From Rhodobacterales bacterium (GTDB lineage Bacteria > Pseudomonadota > Alphaproteobacteria > Rhodobacterales > Rhodobacteraceae): a stretch of 64,000 nt of DNA. Location: contig JAPLPE010000034.1 in NCBI GenBank assembly GCA_026400355.1, positions 62,001 to 126,000 on the forward strand, written 5' to 3'. This document shows positions 25,150 to 35,152 of the stretch, piece by piece; the stretch's first letter is position 1, and every line of letters starts with the position of its first letter. The notes beneath the pieces are model-generated. The model was not told the origin of the DNA. It worked only from the letters and a program-made list of their open reading frames with translations, and made no database searches. The position numbers and the translations under genes were made by a program.

Positions 25150-28081
25150 AACCCCCGGACCCCGCCTTTTTGCCCTTACACCGGGCGTCGATTTTGCACG
25201 GGAAGTCGTTGATGGACTTGAAGCCCGTCTAGGCACTGGCGATCCGGCAGACTGGGCCAAGGTGACGCTGTTCGTCAACACCCGCCGGATGCAACGCCGC
25301 ATCCGCGAGGTCTTTGACGGCGACCCCCCACGCCTTTTGCCACGGATCAGGCTTATCACTGATCTTGCGCTCGACCCCATTGGTGCAGATCTTCCGCCGC
25401 CGGTCTCACCGCTCCGGCGGCGTCTGGAACTATCGCAACTCGTGGCTCAACTGCTCGACAGTCAGCCTGATCTTGCCCCCCGATCGGCGCTGTTCGACCT
25501 TTCCGACAGTCTTGCAACGCTGTTCGACGAAATGGCAGGCGAAGGGGTGACGGGCGAAGCAATCGCCGCGTTGGATGTGACCGATCTGTCGGGCCATTGG
25601 TCGAGGGCGCTGCAGTTTCTCCAGATCGCCCGGCAGCTTGCGGACGAAACCGCAGACCGGGAACACAGGCAAAGACAGGTCATCCTGCGCCTGACCGAGA
25701 AATGGCAGAACGAACCACCGCAGGCCCCGATGATCGTCGCGGGTTCCACCGGTTCGCGAGGCGCGACGGCGCTTCTTCTTCAGGCCGTGGCAAAGTTGCC
25801 TCAGGGCGCAGTCATTCTTCCCGGTTTTGACTTCGACCTTCCCGCCCCTGCCTGGGACCGGCTTGACGATGCCCTGACCGGAGAGGACCACCCTCAGTTT
25901 CGATTCCGGCGTCTGATGGACAACCTCGGGATCGGTCGCGGCGATGTCAGGCACTGGACCGGGTCGCTTCCACCATCCCCAGCGCGGAACCGTCTCGTCT
26001 CGCTCTCACTCCGACCCGCACCAGTCACTGACCAATGGCGCGTCGACGGTGCCGCGCTTGGCGATCTCATCGCCGCCACCGAAGGCCTGACGCTGGTCGA
26101 ATCGCCATCCCCACGGGTCGAGGCCGAGATTATCGCCCTCCGCCTGCGGACAGCCATCGACGAAGGTATCACCGCCGCACTCATCACCCCTGACCGTATG
26201 CTCACCCGGCAAGTCGCTGCCGCACTCGACCGCTGGCGCATCATTCCTGACGACAGCGCCGGGATGCCGCTACCCCTGTCGCCGCCCGGTCGTTTCTTGC
26301 GCCAGGTCGCGGCCCTCGCAGGAGAGCGTCTGACTGCCGAAGCCCTGCTTTCCCTGCTCAAACATCCACTGTGTCACAGTGGCCGAGAAGACCGGGGCGA
26401 TCACCTCTTGCGGACACGTGAACTGGAACTCTCGATCCGCCGCAAGGGACCGCCGTTTCCAACCGGCGCAGATGTGATCCGATGGGCAGAGCAGTCAGGT
26501 GGCACTGAAGCGGGCTGGCTGAACTGGGCCACCTGGATTGCTTCATGGACAGACGCGCTGGTCGGTGCCGGAACGCGCAGTCTTTCGGACCACCTGACCG
26601 CCCACATCGCTCTGTCCGAACGCATCGCGGGAGGGCCGGATGCCGCCATTGGGGCAGGTGCCCTCTGGGCCGAAGCGGCAGGCCGCTCTGCCCGGGCCAT
26701 ATGTGATGATCTCGTCCGCCACGCCGACGCGGGCGGTGTCCTGTCAACCCGCGACTATGCCGCCCTTTTCGGTTCCGTCCTCAACGGTGGCGAGGTTCGC
26801 GACCGCGACAAGGGGCACCCGCAGGTGCTTATCTGGGGCACGCTGGAGGCGCGGGTCCAAGGTGCGGATCTCATTATACTTGGCGGGATGAATGAAGGCA
26901 CGTGGCCCAAGTCCCCGTCACCCGACCCTTGGCTAAACCGGGTGCTGCGTCAGAAGGCGGGGCTCCTGCTACCCGAACGGCAGATCGGCCTGTCTGCCCA
27001 TGACTACAGTCAGGCCATCGCCGCCCGTGAAGTATGGATCACCAGGTCGATCCGTTCCGCTGATGCACAAACCGTTGCGTCACGCTGGATCAACCGGCTC
27101 ACGAACCTTCTGGGCGGACTGCCGGAACAAGGGGGTGACAGGGCACTGTCCTTGATGCGGCAGCGCGGGACGGTCTGGATTGGCAAGGCGCTGGCATTGT
27201 CGGCCGCGCAGACCGTCGTGGAACCTGCGCCCCGCCCCTCACCCCGCCCACCCGGCGCAGCACGGCCAAAGTCCCTTTCCGTCACGGCCATTGGCCGCCT
27301 GATCCGCGATCCATATTCCATCTATGCGGAAAAGGTCCTGAGGCTCTCGCCTCTTGATCCGCTCACACCTTTGGCCGACGCGCCATTGCGCGGAACGATC
27401 CTCCACAGGGTTTTCGAGAAATTCATCCGATCCGGAATCGACCCGAGTCACCCGGCAGCGCGGGACAGGCTTGTCGATGTTGCTACCCGTGTCCTTGCAG
27501 CAGAGTGTCCCTGGCCAACCGTTCGGCACCTCTGGTTGGCCCGGCTCGACCGCATTGCCGGCTGGTTTGTCGAAACCGAGGTTGAACGCAGACGCCTCGC
27601 CACACCCCACCACTACGAAATCAAGGGTGCCGCCACGATCTCAGATCTTGAATTCACCCTCACCGCAAAGGCCGACCGCATCGACATAAGCCCCGACGGG
27701 CGGGCCATGATCTATGACTACAAGACGGGGGCACCGCCGTCCGACAAGGAACAGCGCGCCTTCGAAAAGCAGTTGCTGCTCGAAGCCGCAATGGTTGAAC
27801 GTGGGGGATTTCCCGGCATTCCTGCGCAACCCGTCCTCGGTGCGCGCTTTATCGGCGTCGGAACAAAGCCGGTCGAGGTTCCCGCCCCGCTGACGGATAT
27901 TCCGGCGGTACAGGTCTGGACCGAGTTGCGCGATTTGATCTCGCGCTGGCGCGATCCCCTGCGCGGCTACTCCTCTCGCATGGCGATCAAGCGGAACGGG
28001 TTAGCGGGCAGCTACGATCATCTTGCCCGATTTGGCGAATGGGACCAGTCCACACCGGTCACCCCCGAGGATATCACATGA
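25142..28081 (+). CDS. addB: AddB subunit of the AddAB helicase-nuclease
   Basis: 979 residues. With AddA it processes double-strand breaks for RecA loading. The helicase-like core lacks a good Walker A, as expected for alphaproteobacterial AddB. Recognisable parts are LIILGGMNEGTWP and the C-terminal RecB-type nuclease domain with KADRIDISPDGRAMIYDYKTG, containing the catalytic D..D..YK. The stop overlaps the addA start (ATGA). It continues the tsaE-amgK-murU operon, an arrangement usual in Rhodobacterales. Confidence 0.93.
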   Translation: MFETPGPRLFALTPGVDFAREVVDGLEARLGTGDPADWAKVTLFVNTRRMQRRIREVFDGDPPRLLPRIRLITDLALDPIGADLPPPVSPLRRRLELSQLVAQLLDSQPDLAPRSALFDLSDSLATLFDEMAGEGVTGEAIAALDVTDLSGHWSRALQFLQIARQLADETADREHRQRQVILRLTEKWQNEPPQAPMIVAGSTGSRGATALLLQAVAKLPQGAVILPGFDFDLPAPAWDRLDDALTGEDHPQFRFRRLMDNLGIGRGDVRHWTGSLPPSPARNRLVSLSLRPAPVTDQWRVDGAALGDLIAATEGLTLVESPSPRVEAEIIALRLRTAIDEGITAALITPDRMLTRQVAAALDRWRIIPDDSAGMPLPLSPPGRFLRQVAALAGERLTAEALLSLLKHPLCHSGREDRGDHLLRTRELELSIRRKGPPFPTGADVIRWAEQSGGTEAGWLNWATWIASWTDALVGAGTRSLSDHLTAHIALSERIAGGPDAAIGAGALWAEAAGRSARAICDDLVRHADAGGVLSTRDYAALFGSVLNGGEVRDRDKGHPQVLIWGTLEARVQGADLIILGGMNEGTWPKSPSPDPWLNRVLRQKAGLLLPERQIGLSAHDYSQAIAAREVWITRSIRSADAQTVASRWINRLTNLLGGLPEQGGDRALSLMRQRGTVWIGKALALSAAQTVVEPAPRPSPRPPGAARPKSLSVTAIGRLIRDPYSIYAEKVLRLSPLDPLTPLADAPLRGTILHRVFEKFIRSGIDPSHPAARDRLVDVATRVLAAECPWPTVRHLWLARLDRIAGWFVETEVERRRLATPHHYEIKGAATISDLEFTLTAKADRIDISPDGRAMIYDYKTGAPPSDKEQRAFEKQLLLEAAMVERGGFPGIPAQPVLGARFIGVGTKPVEVPAPLTDIPAVQVWTELRDLISRWRDPLRGYSSRMAIKRNGLAGSYDHLARFGEWDQSTPVTPEDIT

Positions 28082-31000
28082 AACGCGATGCCGCATCGGA
28101 ACGGCAGGTCACCGCTGCCGACCCCACGGCTTCGATCTGGCTTTCGGCCAATGCCGGATCGGGCAAGACCCGTGTGCTGACCGACCGCGTTGCCCGCCTT
28201 CTGCTGAACGGCGTCGACCCGCAGAACATCCTTTGCCTGACCTATACCAAGGCCGCAGCAAGCGAGATGCAGATCCGCCTGTTTGCACGCCTCGGGTCCT
28301 GGGCGATGAAGGACAGCGACAGCCTGCGCAATGAACTCCGTGTTCTGGGGGTTGATGGCGTCCTTGATGACAGCCGTCTGCGCAAGGCGCGCACCTTGTT
28401 CGCCCAGGCCATGGAAACGCCTGGGGGGCTCAAGATCCAGACGATCCATTCGTTCTGCGCCGGCCTCCTGCGCCGCTTTCCGCTCGAAGCCGGGGTCAGC
28501 CCCCAATTCACCGAAATGGAAGATCGCGCCGCCGCCCTTCTCCGGGCCGAGGTCGTGGACGAGATCGCTTTGGGTCCGCAGGCGCATCTCCTCGAAGGGC
28601 TGGCTCGCCACTTCACCGGCGAGGATATCGAAACGCTGCTGCAAGAGATAGCTTCCGAAAAGGCATCCTTCACCAACATCCCATCCGAGGCCGAACTGCG
28701 CGCGGCACTTGGACTGGCGAACGCGCTGACGGCCGAAACGCTGGTCGATTTCGTTTTTCCGGAAAGTGACTCTGCCCTGCTCTCCGATCTGATCGCGCTT
28801 TGCCAAAAGGGCTTGGTCACGGACCAGAAGGCGTCGGCCCGGCTTTCGGCTATCAGCTTCACCCGACGCCCGACCCTCGCAGATCTCGAAATACTGGAGG
28901 AAGTGTTCCTCTTTGGCGACTCTGCCAAGTCTCCCTTTGGCGCCAAGATCGGCACCTTTCCGACCAAGGCGATTCGCGCCACAGACCCCATGCTGATCTC
29001 AGCCGTCGAAAAGATGATGGAGCGGGTCGAAGACGCCCGCGCCGACCGGCTTGCCCTGGCTGCCCTAGCGCGGACACAGGCACTTCATGCCTTTGCCGCC
29101 GTCTTTGTCCCGGCCTATGAAGAGGCCAAGCTTCGGCGCGGAATGCTCGATTTCGATGATCTTATCAGCCGTTCCCGTGCGCTGCTTACCAATCCAGCCG
29201 TTGCTCAATGGGTCCTTTTCCGGCTCGACGGCGGTATTGACCATATCCTTGTCGACGAGGCACAGGATACGTCGCCAACCCAATGGTCGGTGATCGAACA
29301 TTTGGCGCAGGAATTCGCCTCTGGCGAAGGGGCGCAGCCGGGGCGGGAACGCACGATCTTTGTCGTCGGCGACAAGAAGCAGTCGATCTATTCCTTTCAG
29401 GGGGCCGACCCCGAAGCCTTTGACCGGATGCAAAGGCACTTTGGCAACCAGTTGCAGAACATCGGTCAGGCGCTCGTCCCCCTGACGCTCGACTACTCGT
29501 TCCGGTCATCGGCTGCGATCCTTCGGGTCGTGGACAACACATTTCGTGGGCCTCATCTCGAAGGCTTGGGTCCCGATGAATCCGTCCATTTTGCTTTCAA
29601 GGACCGGATGCCGGGCCGCGTTGACCTTTGGCCACCGATCGCCCCAGTCAAGGAGGAAGCCGCAGATCGCCACTGGACCGACCCCGTTGATCAGGTCAGC
29701 GAACGCCACCACACGATCCTGCTGGCCGAACAGATCGCCGACCGCGTGACCGCGATGGTCCATGACGGAACAATCCCCGTCGAAACCGCGGAGAAGGGCA
29801 CCTGGGCCCGGCGCCGCATCACCGAGGGCGATATCCTCATTCTCGTCCAGCGCAGGTCAGATCTGTTTGCAGAGATTATCCGGGCGCTCAAGACCCGCAA
29901 ACTGCGCGTCGCGGGGGCTGATCGCTTGCGCGTCGGGGCCGAACTCGCCGTGCGTGACATCGGTGCGCTCCTGAAGTTCCTAGCCCTGCCCGAGGATGAC
30001 CTGTCTCTTGCCGCTGCCCTGAAATCGCCCCTGTTCGGCTGGACCGAACAGAAACTCTATTCGCTGGCCCATCTGCGCCCCGAACGTGACTATCTCTGGC
30101 AGGCCTTGCGCGCGTCTGATCACACAGCAACCCTGAGCGTTCTTGATGACCTGCGGTTACAGTCAGATTTCCTGCGGCCCTATGACCTTATCAACCGCAT
30201 TCTGACGCGCCATGATGGTCGTCGCAAACTACTGGCCCGTCTGGGGAGCGAGGCCGAGGACGGAATAGATGCGCTGCTTTCGCAGGCCCTCGCCTATGAA
30301 CGAACCGAGATTCCCGGGCTGACCGGGTTCGTCGAATGGATGGTGACCGACGAACTTGAGGTCAAACGACAGTTGGATGCGGCCGGCGATCGGATTCGGG
30401 TGATGACAGTGCACGGGGCAAAGGGCCTTGAATCCCCCATTGTGATCCTTCCCGACACCGCCAAGCGGCAGATCCGTACTCAAGATACCCTTATCCCGGC
30501 CGGTGACCATCGGCTTTGGGCGGCACGCCTGCCCGAGATGCCCCCCGCCATGCGCGAAGTCCGGGACGAGATGATCAGGGCACAGGAACGTGAAAGGCGG
30601 CGTCTGCTTTACGTTGCGATGACCCGCGCAGAAAGCTGGCTGATCGTCTGCGCTGCGGGCGAAACCGGAACGGGCGGTGAAAGCTGGTATGCCATGGTCG
30701 AAGAGGGGATGGCTCAGACCGGAGCCACAGCACTTGAATTCGGTCCTGAACCGGGCCTGCGTTATGCGTATCTTGATTGGGAAACTCTCCCGCTGATCGA
30801 TCGAGAGCGGGCCGTTTCGGACCCGGTCTTTGCGCCTGACCCGCCTGCATTACCCGAGTATCCGAAACCGTTGCCTGTGGTTCGGTCCCCTTCCGATTTG
30901 GGTGGTGCCAAGGTCATCGGCGATGAACTCGCCGGTGACCATGAACTTGCCCTCGCCCGCGGAACGATCATTCACCTGCTTCTAGAGCACCTTCCTTCAG

Positions 31001-31458
31001 TTCCGCCGCAGGACCGATCAAGTTACGCTGCAGACCTTCTGTTCCTGACCGAGGAAATCGCATTTGTCGGGGACCCCACCGACCTTGTGCGGGACGCCAT
31101 CGCGATGATCGGATCGCCCGCCCTTGGCCCCATCTTTGCATCTGACGCCCTGACAGAGGTCGATCTGACCGCAGAGATTCCGGGTCTTGGCCGCGTTCAC
31201 GGTTCAATCGACCGGCTGCTCATCGGTCCCGACCGTATCACGGCCATCGACTTCAAGACAAACCGCATCGTCCCCGGGACTGCACATGAGGTCCCGGAAG
31301 GAATCCTCCGCCAGATGGGCGCGTATCAGGCAATGTTGGCGCAAATCTATGCGGACCGTCCCGTCGAGGTCGCAGTTCTCTGGACAGCGACCGGACAATT
31401 GATGCCGATACCCCCCGTACTTGGAATAGCGGCCTTGCAACGCGCGACCATGGCTTGA
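28078..31458 (+). CDS. addA: AddA subunit of the AddAB helicase-nuclease
   Basis: 1126 residues from ATG 28078. UvrD-type helicase: Walker [16 protein letters not shown], motif Ia [11 protein letters not shown], motif [15 protein letters not shown], motif [19 protein letters not shown], motif [12 protein letters not shown] and motif [13 protein letters not shown]-terminal nuclease domain with [21 protein letters not shown]. Both AddAB nuclease sites appear intact. An upstream in-frame start at 28039 would overlap addB by 43 nt and is not preferred. Confidence 0.95.
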   Translation: MKRDAASERQVTAADPTASIWLSANAGSGKTRVLTDRVARLLLNGVDPQNILCLTYTKAAASEMQIRLFARLGSWAMKDSDSLRNELRVLGVDGVLDDSRLRKARTLFAQAMETPGGLKIQTIHSFCAGLLRRFPLEAGVSPQFTEMEDRAAALLRAEVVDEIALGPQAHLLEGLARHFTGEDIETLLQEIASEKASFTNIPSEAELRAALGLANALTAETLVDFVFPESDSALLSDLIALCQKGLVTDQKASARLSAISFTRRPTLADLEILEEVFLFGDSAKSPFGAKIGTFPTKAIRATDPMLISAVEKMMERVEDARADRLALAALARTQALHAFAAVFVPAYEEAKLRRGMLDFDDLISRSRALLTNPAVAQWVLFRLDGGIDHILVDEAQDTSPTQWSVIEHLAQEFASGEGAQPGRERTIFVVGDKKQSIYSFQGADPEAFDRMQRHFGNQLQNIGQALVPLTLDYSFRSSAAILRVVDNTFRGPHLEGLGPDESVHFAFKDRMPGRVDLWPPIAPVKEEAADRHWTDPVDQVSERHHTILLAEQIADRVTAMVHDGTIPVETAEKGTWARRRITEGDILILVQRRSDLFAEIIRALKTRKLRVAGADRLRVGAELAVRDIGALLKFLALPEDDLSLAAALKSPLFGWTEQKLYSLAHLRPERDYLWQALRASDHTATLSVLDDLRLQSDFLRPYDLINRILTRHDGRRKLLARLGSEAEDGIDALLSQALAYERTEIPGLTGFVEWMVTDELEVKRQLDAAGDRIRVMTVHGAKGLESPIVILPDTAKRQIRTQDTLIPAGDHRLWAARLPEMPPAMREVRDEMIRAQERERRRLLYVAMTRAESWLIVCAAGETGTGGESWYAMVEEGMAQTGATALEFGPEPGLRYAYLDWETLPLIDRERAVSDPVFAPDPPALPEYPKPLPVVRSPSDLGGAKVIGDELAGDHELALARGTIIHLLLEHLPSVPPQDRSSYAADLLFLTEEIAFVGDPTDLVRDAIAMIGSPALGPIFASDALTEVDLTAEIPGLGRVHGSIDRLLIGPDRITAIDFKTNRIVPGTAHEVPEGILRQMGAYQAMLAQIYADRPVEVAVLWTATGQLMPIPPVLGIAALQRATMA

Positions 31459-31517
31459 CGATGGGTTGTGGCAGTCCTAGCTTCCCCCTCCAACATGTGA
31501 TGCCGAGGAGAGACCTG

Positions 31518-31838
31518 ATGGCAACCGTCGCTGTGACTGACGCAACCTTTGACGCCGAGGTGCGGAAATCGACCATTCCGGTGGTCGTCGACTTCTGGGC
31601 TGAATGGTGCGGCCCGTGCAAGATGATCGGCCCTGCTCTCGAAGAGATCTCGGCCGAGTACGAAGGCAAGTTCAAGATCGTCAAAGTGAACGTGGACGAG
31701 AACCCGAATTCCCCCGCCCAGATGGGCGTGCGTGGCATTCCGGCCCTGTTCGTTTTCAAGGACGGTCAGGTCGTGTCGAATCGCGCAGGTGCCGCCCCAA
31801 AGGCCGCGCTGCAGAACTGGATCCTCCAGTCGATCTGA
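31518..31838 (+). CDS. trxA: Thioredoxin
   Basis: 106 residues from ATG 31518, with GAGGAGAG upstream. Active site WCGPC in [15 protein letters not shown], the cis-proline loop [12 protein letters not shown], and normal length for thioredoxin 1. Cytoplasmic disulfide reductase. Followed at once by a strong terminator, so it is separated from hslV. Confidence 0.96.
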   Translation: MATVAVTDATFDAEVRKSTIPVVVDFWAEWCGPCKMIGPALEEISAEYEGKFKIVKVNVDENPNSPAQMGVRGIPALFVFKDGQVVSNRAGAAPKAALQNWILQSI

Positions 31839-31861
31839 TCCCGCCTCTAGCTGATCAATGC

Positions 31862-31886
31862 GGGGCGCCTTCGGGCGCCCTTTTGC
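31862..31886 (+). terminator. Rho-independent terminator of trxA
   Basis: Seven G:C-rich base pairs (GGGCGCC/GGCGCCC, 31863-31880) close a TTCG tetraloop and are followed by TTTTG. A textbook intrinsic terminator, 24 bp after the trxA stop codon. Confidence 0.9.
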
Positions 31887-31900
31887 TTTGCAAAGGCTCT

Positions 31901-31929
31901 CTTGTGACCGGCTGCAACAATGGCCATAT
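31901..31929 (+). promoter_or_regulatory. Heat-shock (RpoH-type) promoter of hslV
   Basis: CTTGTG at 31901-31906 and CCATAT at 31924-31929 with a 17-bp spacer, fitting the sigma-32 pattern (CTTG ... CCATAT). It lies just after the trxA terminator and about 30 bp before the hslV start. hslV belongs to the heat-shock regulon in proteobacteria. Confidence 0.55.
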
Positions 31930-31959
31930 CTTTGGCCATACGGCTAAAGGAGTTGACCC

Positions 31960-32520
31960 ATGGCCAAAGACGAGTTTCCCGGCTGGCACGGCACGACGAT
32001 CATCGGCATCCGCAAGAGCGGTCGTGTCGTCATCGCCGGTGACGGGCAGGTCAGCCTTGGTCAGACTGTAATCAAGGGTACCGCACGCAAGGTGCGCCGC
32101 CTGAACCCCGGCGGGCACGAGGTTATTGCAGGTTTCGCCGGCTCAACGGCAGATGCCTTTACTCTGCTGGAACGGCTCGAAAAGAAACTTGAAGCGACTC
32201 CGGGGCAACTGGCCCGTGCCAGCGTGGAGCTTGCCAAGGACTGGCGGACCGACAAGTACCTTCAGAAACTGGAAGCCATGCTGATCGTCAGCGACGGCAC
32301 CACGCTCTTGGTGATCACGGGTGCCGGAGATGTCCTTGAACCGGAACATGACGTGACCGCCATCGGATCAGGCGGGAACTATGCTCTCGCCGCGGCGCGG
32401 GCACTCATGGACACCGATCTTGACGCCGAGCAGATTGCCCGCCGGGCGATGGCGATCGCTGCAGATATCTGCGTCTACACCAACGGTAACCTGACCATTG
32501 AAACGCTGACCGCGCATTGA
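31960..32520 (+). CDS. hslV: ATP-dependent protease peptidase subunit HslV (ClpQ)
   Basis: 186 residues. Proteasome-beta-like peptidase; the catalytic threonine follows a short N-terminal stretch in [10 protein letters not shown], so the first residues are probably removed. [26 protein letters not shown] is diagnostic. The C-terminal NGNLTIETL is normal. It acts with HslU, but hslU lies at 47003, 14.5 kb away, with an exopolysaccharide locus in between, instead of directly downstream as usual. Confidence 0.96.
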   Translation: MAKDEFPGWHGTTIIGIRKSGRVVIAGDGQVSLGQTVIKGTARKVRRLNPGGHEVIAGFAGSTADAFTLLERLEKKLEATPGQLARASVELAKDWRTDKYLQKLEAMLIVSDGTTLLVITGAGDVLEPEHDVTAIGSGGNYALAAARALMDTDLDAEQIARRAMAIAADICVYTNGNLTIETLTAH

Positions 32521-32523
32521 CGC

Positions 32524-33447
32524 TCAGTCGACCGGGGGCAGCCTGTTGGTTTCGCGGAGACGCGTATCAACGTCAAGGCGCGAGAGGCCGACCAGGAATT
32601 CGTCGTAATGGACGATCATGCGGGGTTTGACGGCCGTGCCCTGACGTTCCGACCAGCGCTGTGTGTAACTGTTGAAGATTCCGCGCCGGTTCGTCGGTCC
32701 GGGAACCTGCGTGCGGGCACGTTCTGCCGAAACCACCTGTCCGGTGTAGTTGCACTTCATCTCGCCATTGATCCAGATCCGCAGATAGCCATAGCCGTCG
32801 CTGCCGAAATTGGTGTTCACAACGATATCGACCCAGCGACCAAGATTGCCCTGCATGCTCCAAAGCCGGCAGATGTTACCGTCGTTCTGGGCATCTCCCC
32901 AGTTTGCAGACTGGCGCATCTCGTCAAGCTGCACCACCACATCGTCGTTCGGGTTGCCGCCACGGTTACAGATCGCAGGATCACAGCTGTCCCAGTCACC
33001 TTCGCCCAAAGGCTGTTGAACGAACCGAAAGATCGCTGGCTGTTCGCCTTCCAGCTTCCATCCGCCCACGACCGTGCCAAGCCAGGTGTCACGGCTGACC
33101 GAAAGGATCGTGTCGTTGTAAAAGCTCCAGCCAAACCAGATGTCACGGTTCAGGCGGGCCACGGTAGAGTCCTTGTTTTCGCTGATCTCGGAGCGATAGC
33201 GATAGTTGCCGCAGTCTGATCCGCCACAATCCCCGTCACGCAATTCAAAACGTTCGCTCCGTTCGCCACGGCGAACCGGTTCAGGCGCACTGACCATTGC
33301 GAATGCATGGGGTGCCGGGCTGAAAAGAAGATCGTACCCTTCAGGAATACCGCCTCTGCCTGAGGTCCCCGGAAGGTTTATCGTGATGACCTGACCGCAG
33401 GCAGCGAGGAGGCCAATCAAGAGGATACTGGCGATCTTGTGCCGCAA
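32524..33447 (-). CDS. Polysaccharide lyase lipoprotein (heparin lyase I-like fold)
   Basis: 307 residues. Lipoprotein signal peptide with lipobox LAAC (residues 14-17). The remainder resembles the Polysacc_lyase family (PF14099, heparin lyase I-like jelly roll): FELRDGDCGGSDCGNYRYRSEI, WFGWSFYN, and a late region with RWVDIVVNTNFGSDGYGYLRIWING, FNSYTQRW and VHYDEFLVG. Such enzymes cut uronate-containing polymers by beta-elimination, consistent with a cluster making a uronic acid polymer. Transcribed away from algD and ending 3 bp after hslV. It could trim or release the polymer at the outer membrane. Substrate is inferred. Confidence 0.72.
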   Translation of the reverse strand: MRHKIASILLIGLLAACGQVITINLPGTSGRGGIPEGYDLLFSPAPHAFAMVSAPEPVRRGERSERFELRDGDCGGSDCGNYRYRSEISENKDSTVARLNRDIWFGWSFYNDTILSVSRDTWLGTVVGGWKLEGEQPAIFRFVQQPLGEGDWDSCDPAICNRGGNPNDDVVVQLDEMRQSANWGDAQNDGNICRLWSMQGNLGRWVDIVVNTNFGSDGYGYLRIWINGEMKCNYTGQVVSAERARTQVPGPTNRRGIFNSYTQRWSERQGTAVKPRMIVHYDEFLVGLSRLDVDTRLRETNRLPPVD

Positions 33448-33826
33448 CGTCGGTTCTCCCAGAGACTATGGCTTTCTCAAGGCAGGTAGGAACTGACTTT
33501 GGATAGGGCTGCCCGTCTTGTTTCGATCGTTAATGGCTCTTCGTCATTGTCTGGTCAAGTCCGGGGCAGCGGCGACAGATGATCACTTCAATCGCAATAC
33601 AACTCATAATTGCATCGCATTCGGCGGAGTTTTGCATGTGGGCACCAAGCCTTGAGTCCGTCTGCCACGACCGACACAACATACACGCAAGATTTCTGTA
33701 CTGTAGCGATTTTGGCACTGGGTGTTGCAAACACGGAAACAGTGCTGTTTTTGTTTGAACGGTTCTGCCAACCCGCTCATATTAAAAACAAAAAATACAA
33801 CAAGAAAAAGAAGATGAGGCAGAATT
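33448..33826. other. Divergent control region between lyase and algD
   Basis: 379 bp without a convincing gene. The half next to algD is much more AT-rich than the surroundings, with runs of A just before the start codon. It contains a small dyad AAACAG-TG-CTGTTT at 33737-33750. A GAGG ribosome-binding site lies about 10 nt before the algD ATG. This is the natural place for the promoters of the whole polysaccharide operon and the lyase. Confidence 0.5.
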
Positions 33827-35146
33827 ATGGCAAGAGTGAGCGTATTCGGTATCGGATACGTCGGCGTCGTTTCGGCTGCATGTCTGGCCAGTGATGGCCA
33901 TGACGTCATCGCTGTCGACGTCGATCCCAGAAAAATCAAAGAAATCAATGACGGGCTGTCGCCCATCGTAGAAAACGGTCTGGACGATCTGATCGCCAGG
34001 GTCGTTAAGGCAGGCAAACTGACCGCGACCGATGATGTGCAATATGCCATCGACAACACGGACGCGAGTTTCGTTTGTGTAGGCACGCCCAGCGCGCCCG
34101 ACGGATCGGTCAGTTTGACTCATGTCGAAGGCGTCTGCCGCAATATCGGCAAGGCGCTGGCCAGCAAGTCCGCATACCATTCGGTCGTGATCCGCTCAAC
34201 CATCGTACCCGGCAGCACCGAAGGCACCTGCATCCCTTCCCTTCAGGAAGCCTCGGGCAAGCTTGCGGGCCGTGACTTTGGTGTCGGCTACTACCCTGAA
34301 TTCCTCCGCGAAAGCACGGCGATCGAAGATTACTACGATCCCGGCCTCATCGTATTCGGATCAATGGACAAGCCGACAGACGATTTTCTGACCGCACTCA
34401 ACAGCGGCCTTGATTGCAGGATCCACACTGTGGACCTGCGCACCGCCGAGATGGTGAAATACACCTCGAACACCTGGCGCGCCGTAAAGGTTACCTTTGC
34501 GAACGAGATCGGCAACATCGCCAAGGCATCGGGCCTTGATGGCCAGACCGTCATGGAGATCCTGTGCTCGGACGAAAAGATCGCGATATCCAGGTACTTC
34601 ATGCGCCCCGGCTTTGCCTTCGGCGGATCGTGCCTGCCCAAGGACGTGCGCGCACTCAAGCACCTTGCAGCCGAGACCGGCGTGAATGCCCATCTTCTGA
34701 ATGCAGTTGTCGAAGCGAACGAAGCCCAGATCCAGCGCGCCCAGGATATGATCGAAGCGTCCGGCGTCAAACAGGTCGGCTTTGTCGGTATCAGCTTCAA
34801 GCCCGGCACCGACGACCTTCGCGAAAGTCCTCTTGCCGAACTGGCCGCGCGCCTGATCAAAAAAGGCGTCGATATCGATATCTACGACCCATATGTCTAT
34901 GAGGCTTTTGCTGCCAACAACTCGTCCTCCGGCCGTGGCAATGACGTGATCCCCGATCTCAAGGAACGGATGGTTGCAGACATCGACACGCTGATCGGGA
35001 ACAGCGGCGCAATCCTTGTGGGCAACTACTACAAGAACACAGTCGTGACGCTTGAAAAAGCCTCCAAGACCCTCCCTGTCGTGGACCTGACTCGCATGAA
35101 CCGCGCAATGAAGTCCGAAGGTCGATACCAAGGCATTTGCTGGTAA
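33827..35146 (+). CDS. algD: GDP-mannose 6-dehydrogenase
   Basis: 439 residues, close to the 436 of Pseudomonas AlgD. Oxidises GDP-mannose to GDP-mannuronate, the committed step of alginate-type polymers. Rossmann start VSVFGIGYVGVVSAACLA; catalytic cysteine in FAFGGSCLPKDVRALK; second nucleotide-binding domain KQVGFVGISFKPGTDDLRESP. The C-terminus YQGICW matches the end of AlgD proteins, arguing for GDP-mannose over UDP-glucose as substrate. First gene of the alg-like operon and followed 6 bp later by alg8. Confidence 0.9.
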   Translation: MARVSVFGIGYVGVVSAACLASDGHDVIAVDVDPRKIKEINDGLSPIVENGLDDLIARVVKAGKLTATDDVQYAIDNTDASFVCVGTPSAPDGSVSLTHVEGVCRNIGKALASKSAYHSVVIRSTIVPGSTEGTCIPSLQEASGKLAGRDFGVGYYPEFLRESTAIEDYYDPGLIVFGSMDKPTDDFLTALNSGLDCRIHTVDLRTAEMVKYTSNTWRAVKVTFANEIGNIAKASGLDGQTVMEILCSDEKIAISRYFMRPGFAFGGSCLPKDVRALKHLAAETGVNAHLLNAVVEANEAQIQRAQDMIEASGVKQVGFVGISFKPGTDDLRESPLAELAARLIKKGVDIDIYDPYVYEAFAANNSSSGRGNDVIPDLKERMVADIDTLIGNSGAILVGNYYKNTVVTLEKASKTLPVVDLTRMNRAMKSEGRYQGICW

Positions 35147-35152
35147 CCGACC

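Noticed and set aside
33713-33728. Sigma-54-like TGGCAC ... TTGC upstream of algD
   Set aside because: The spacing between the GG and GC elements is one base too long; sigma-54 promoters keep this distance strictly.
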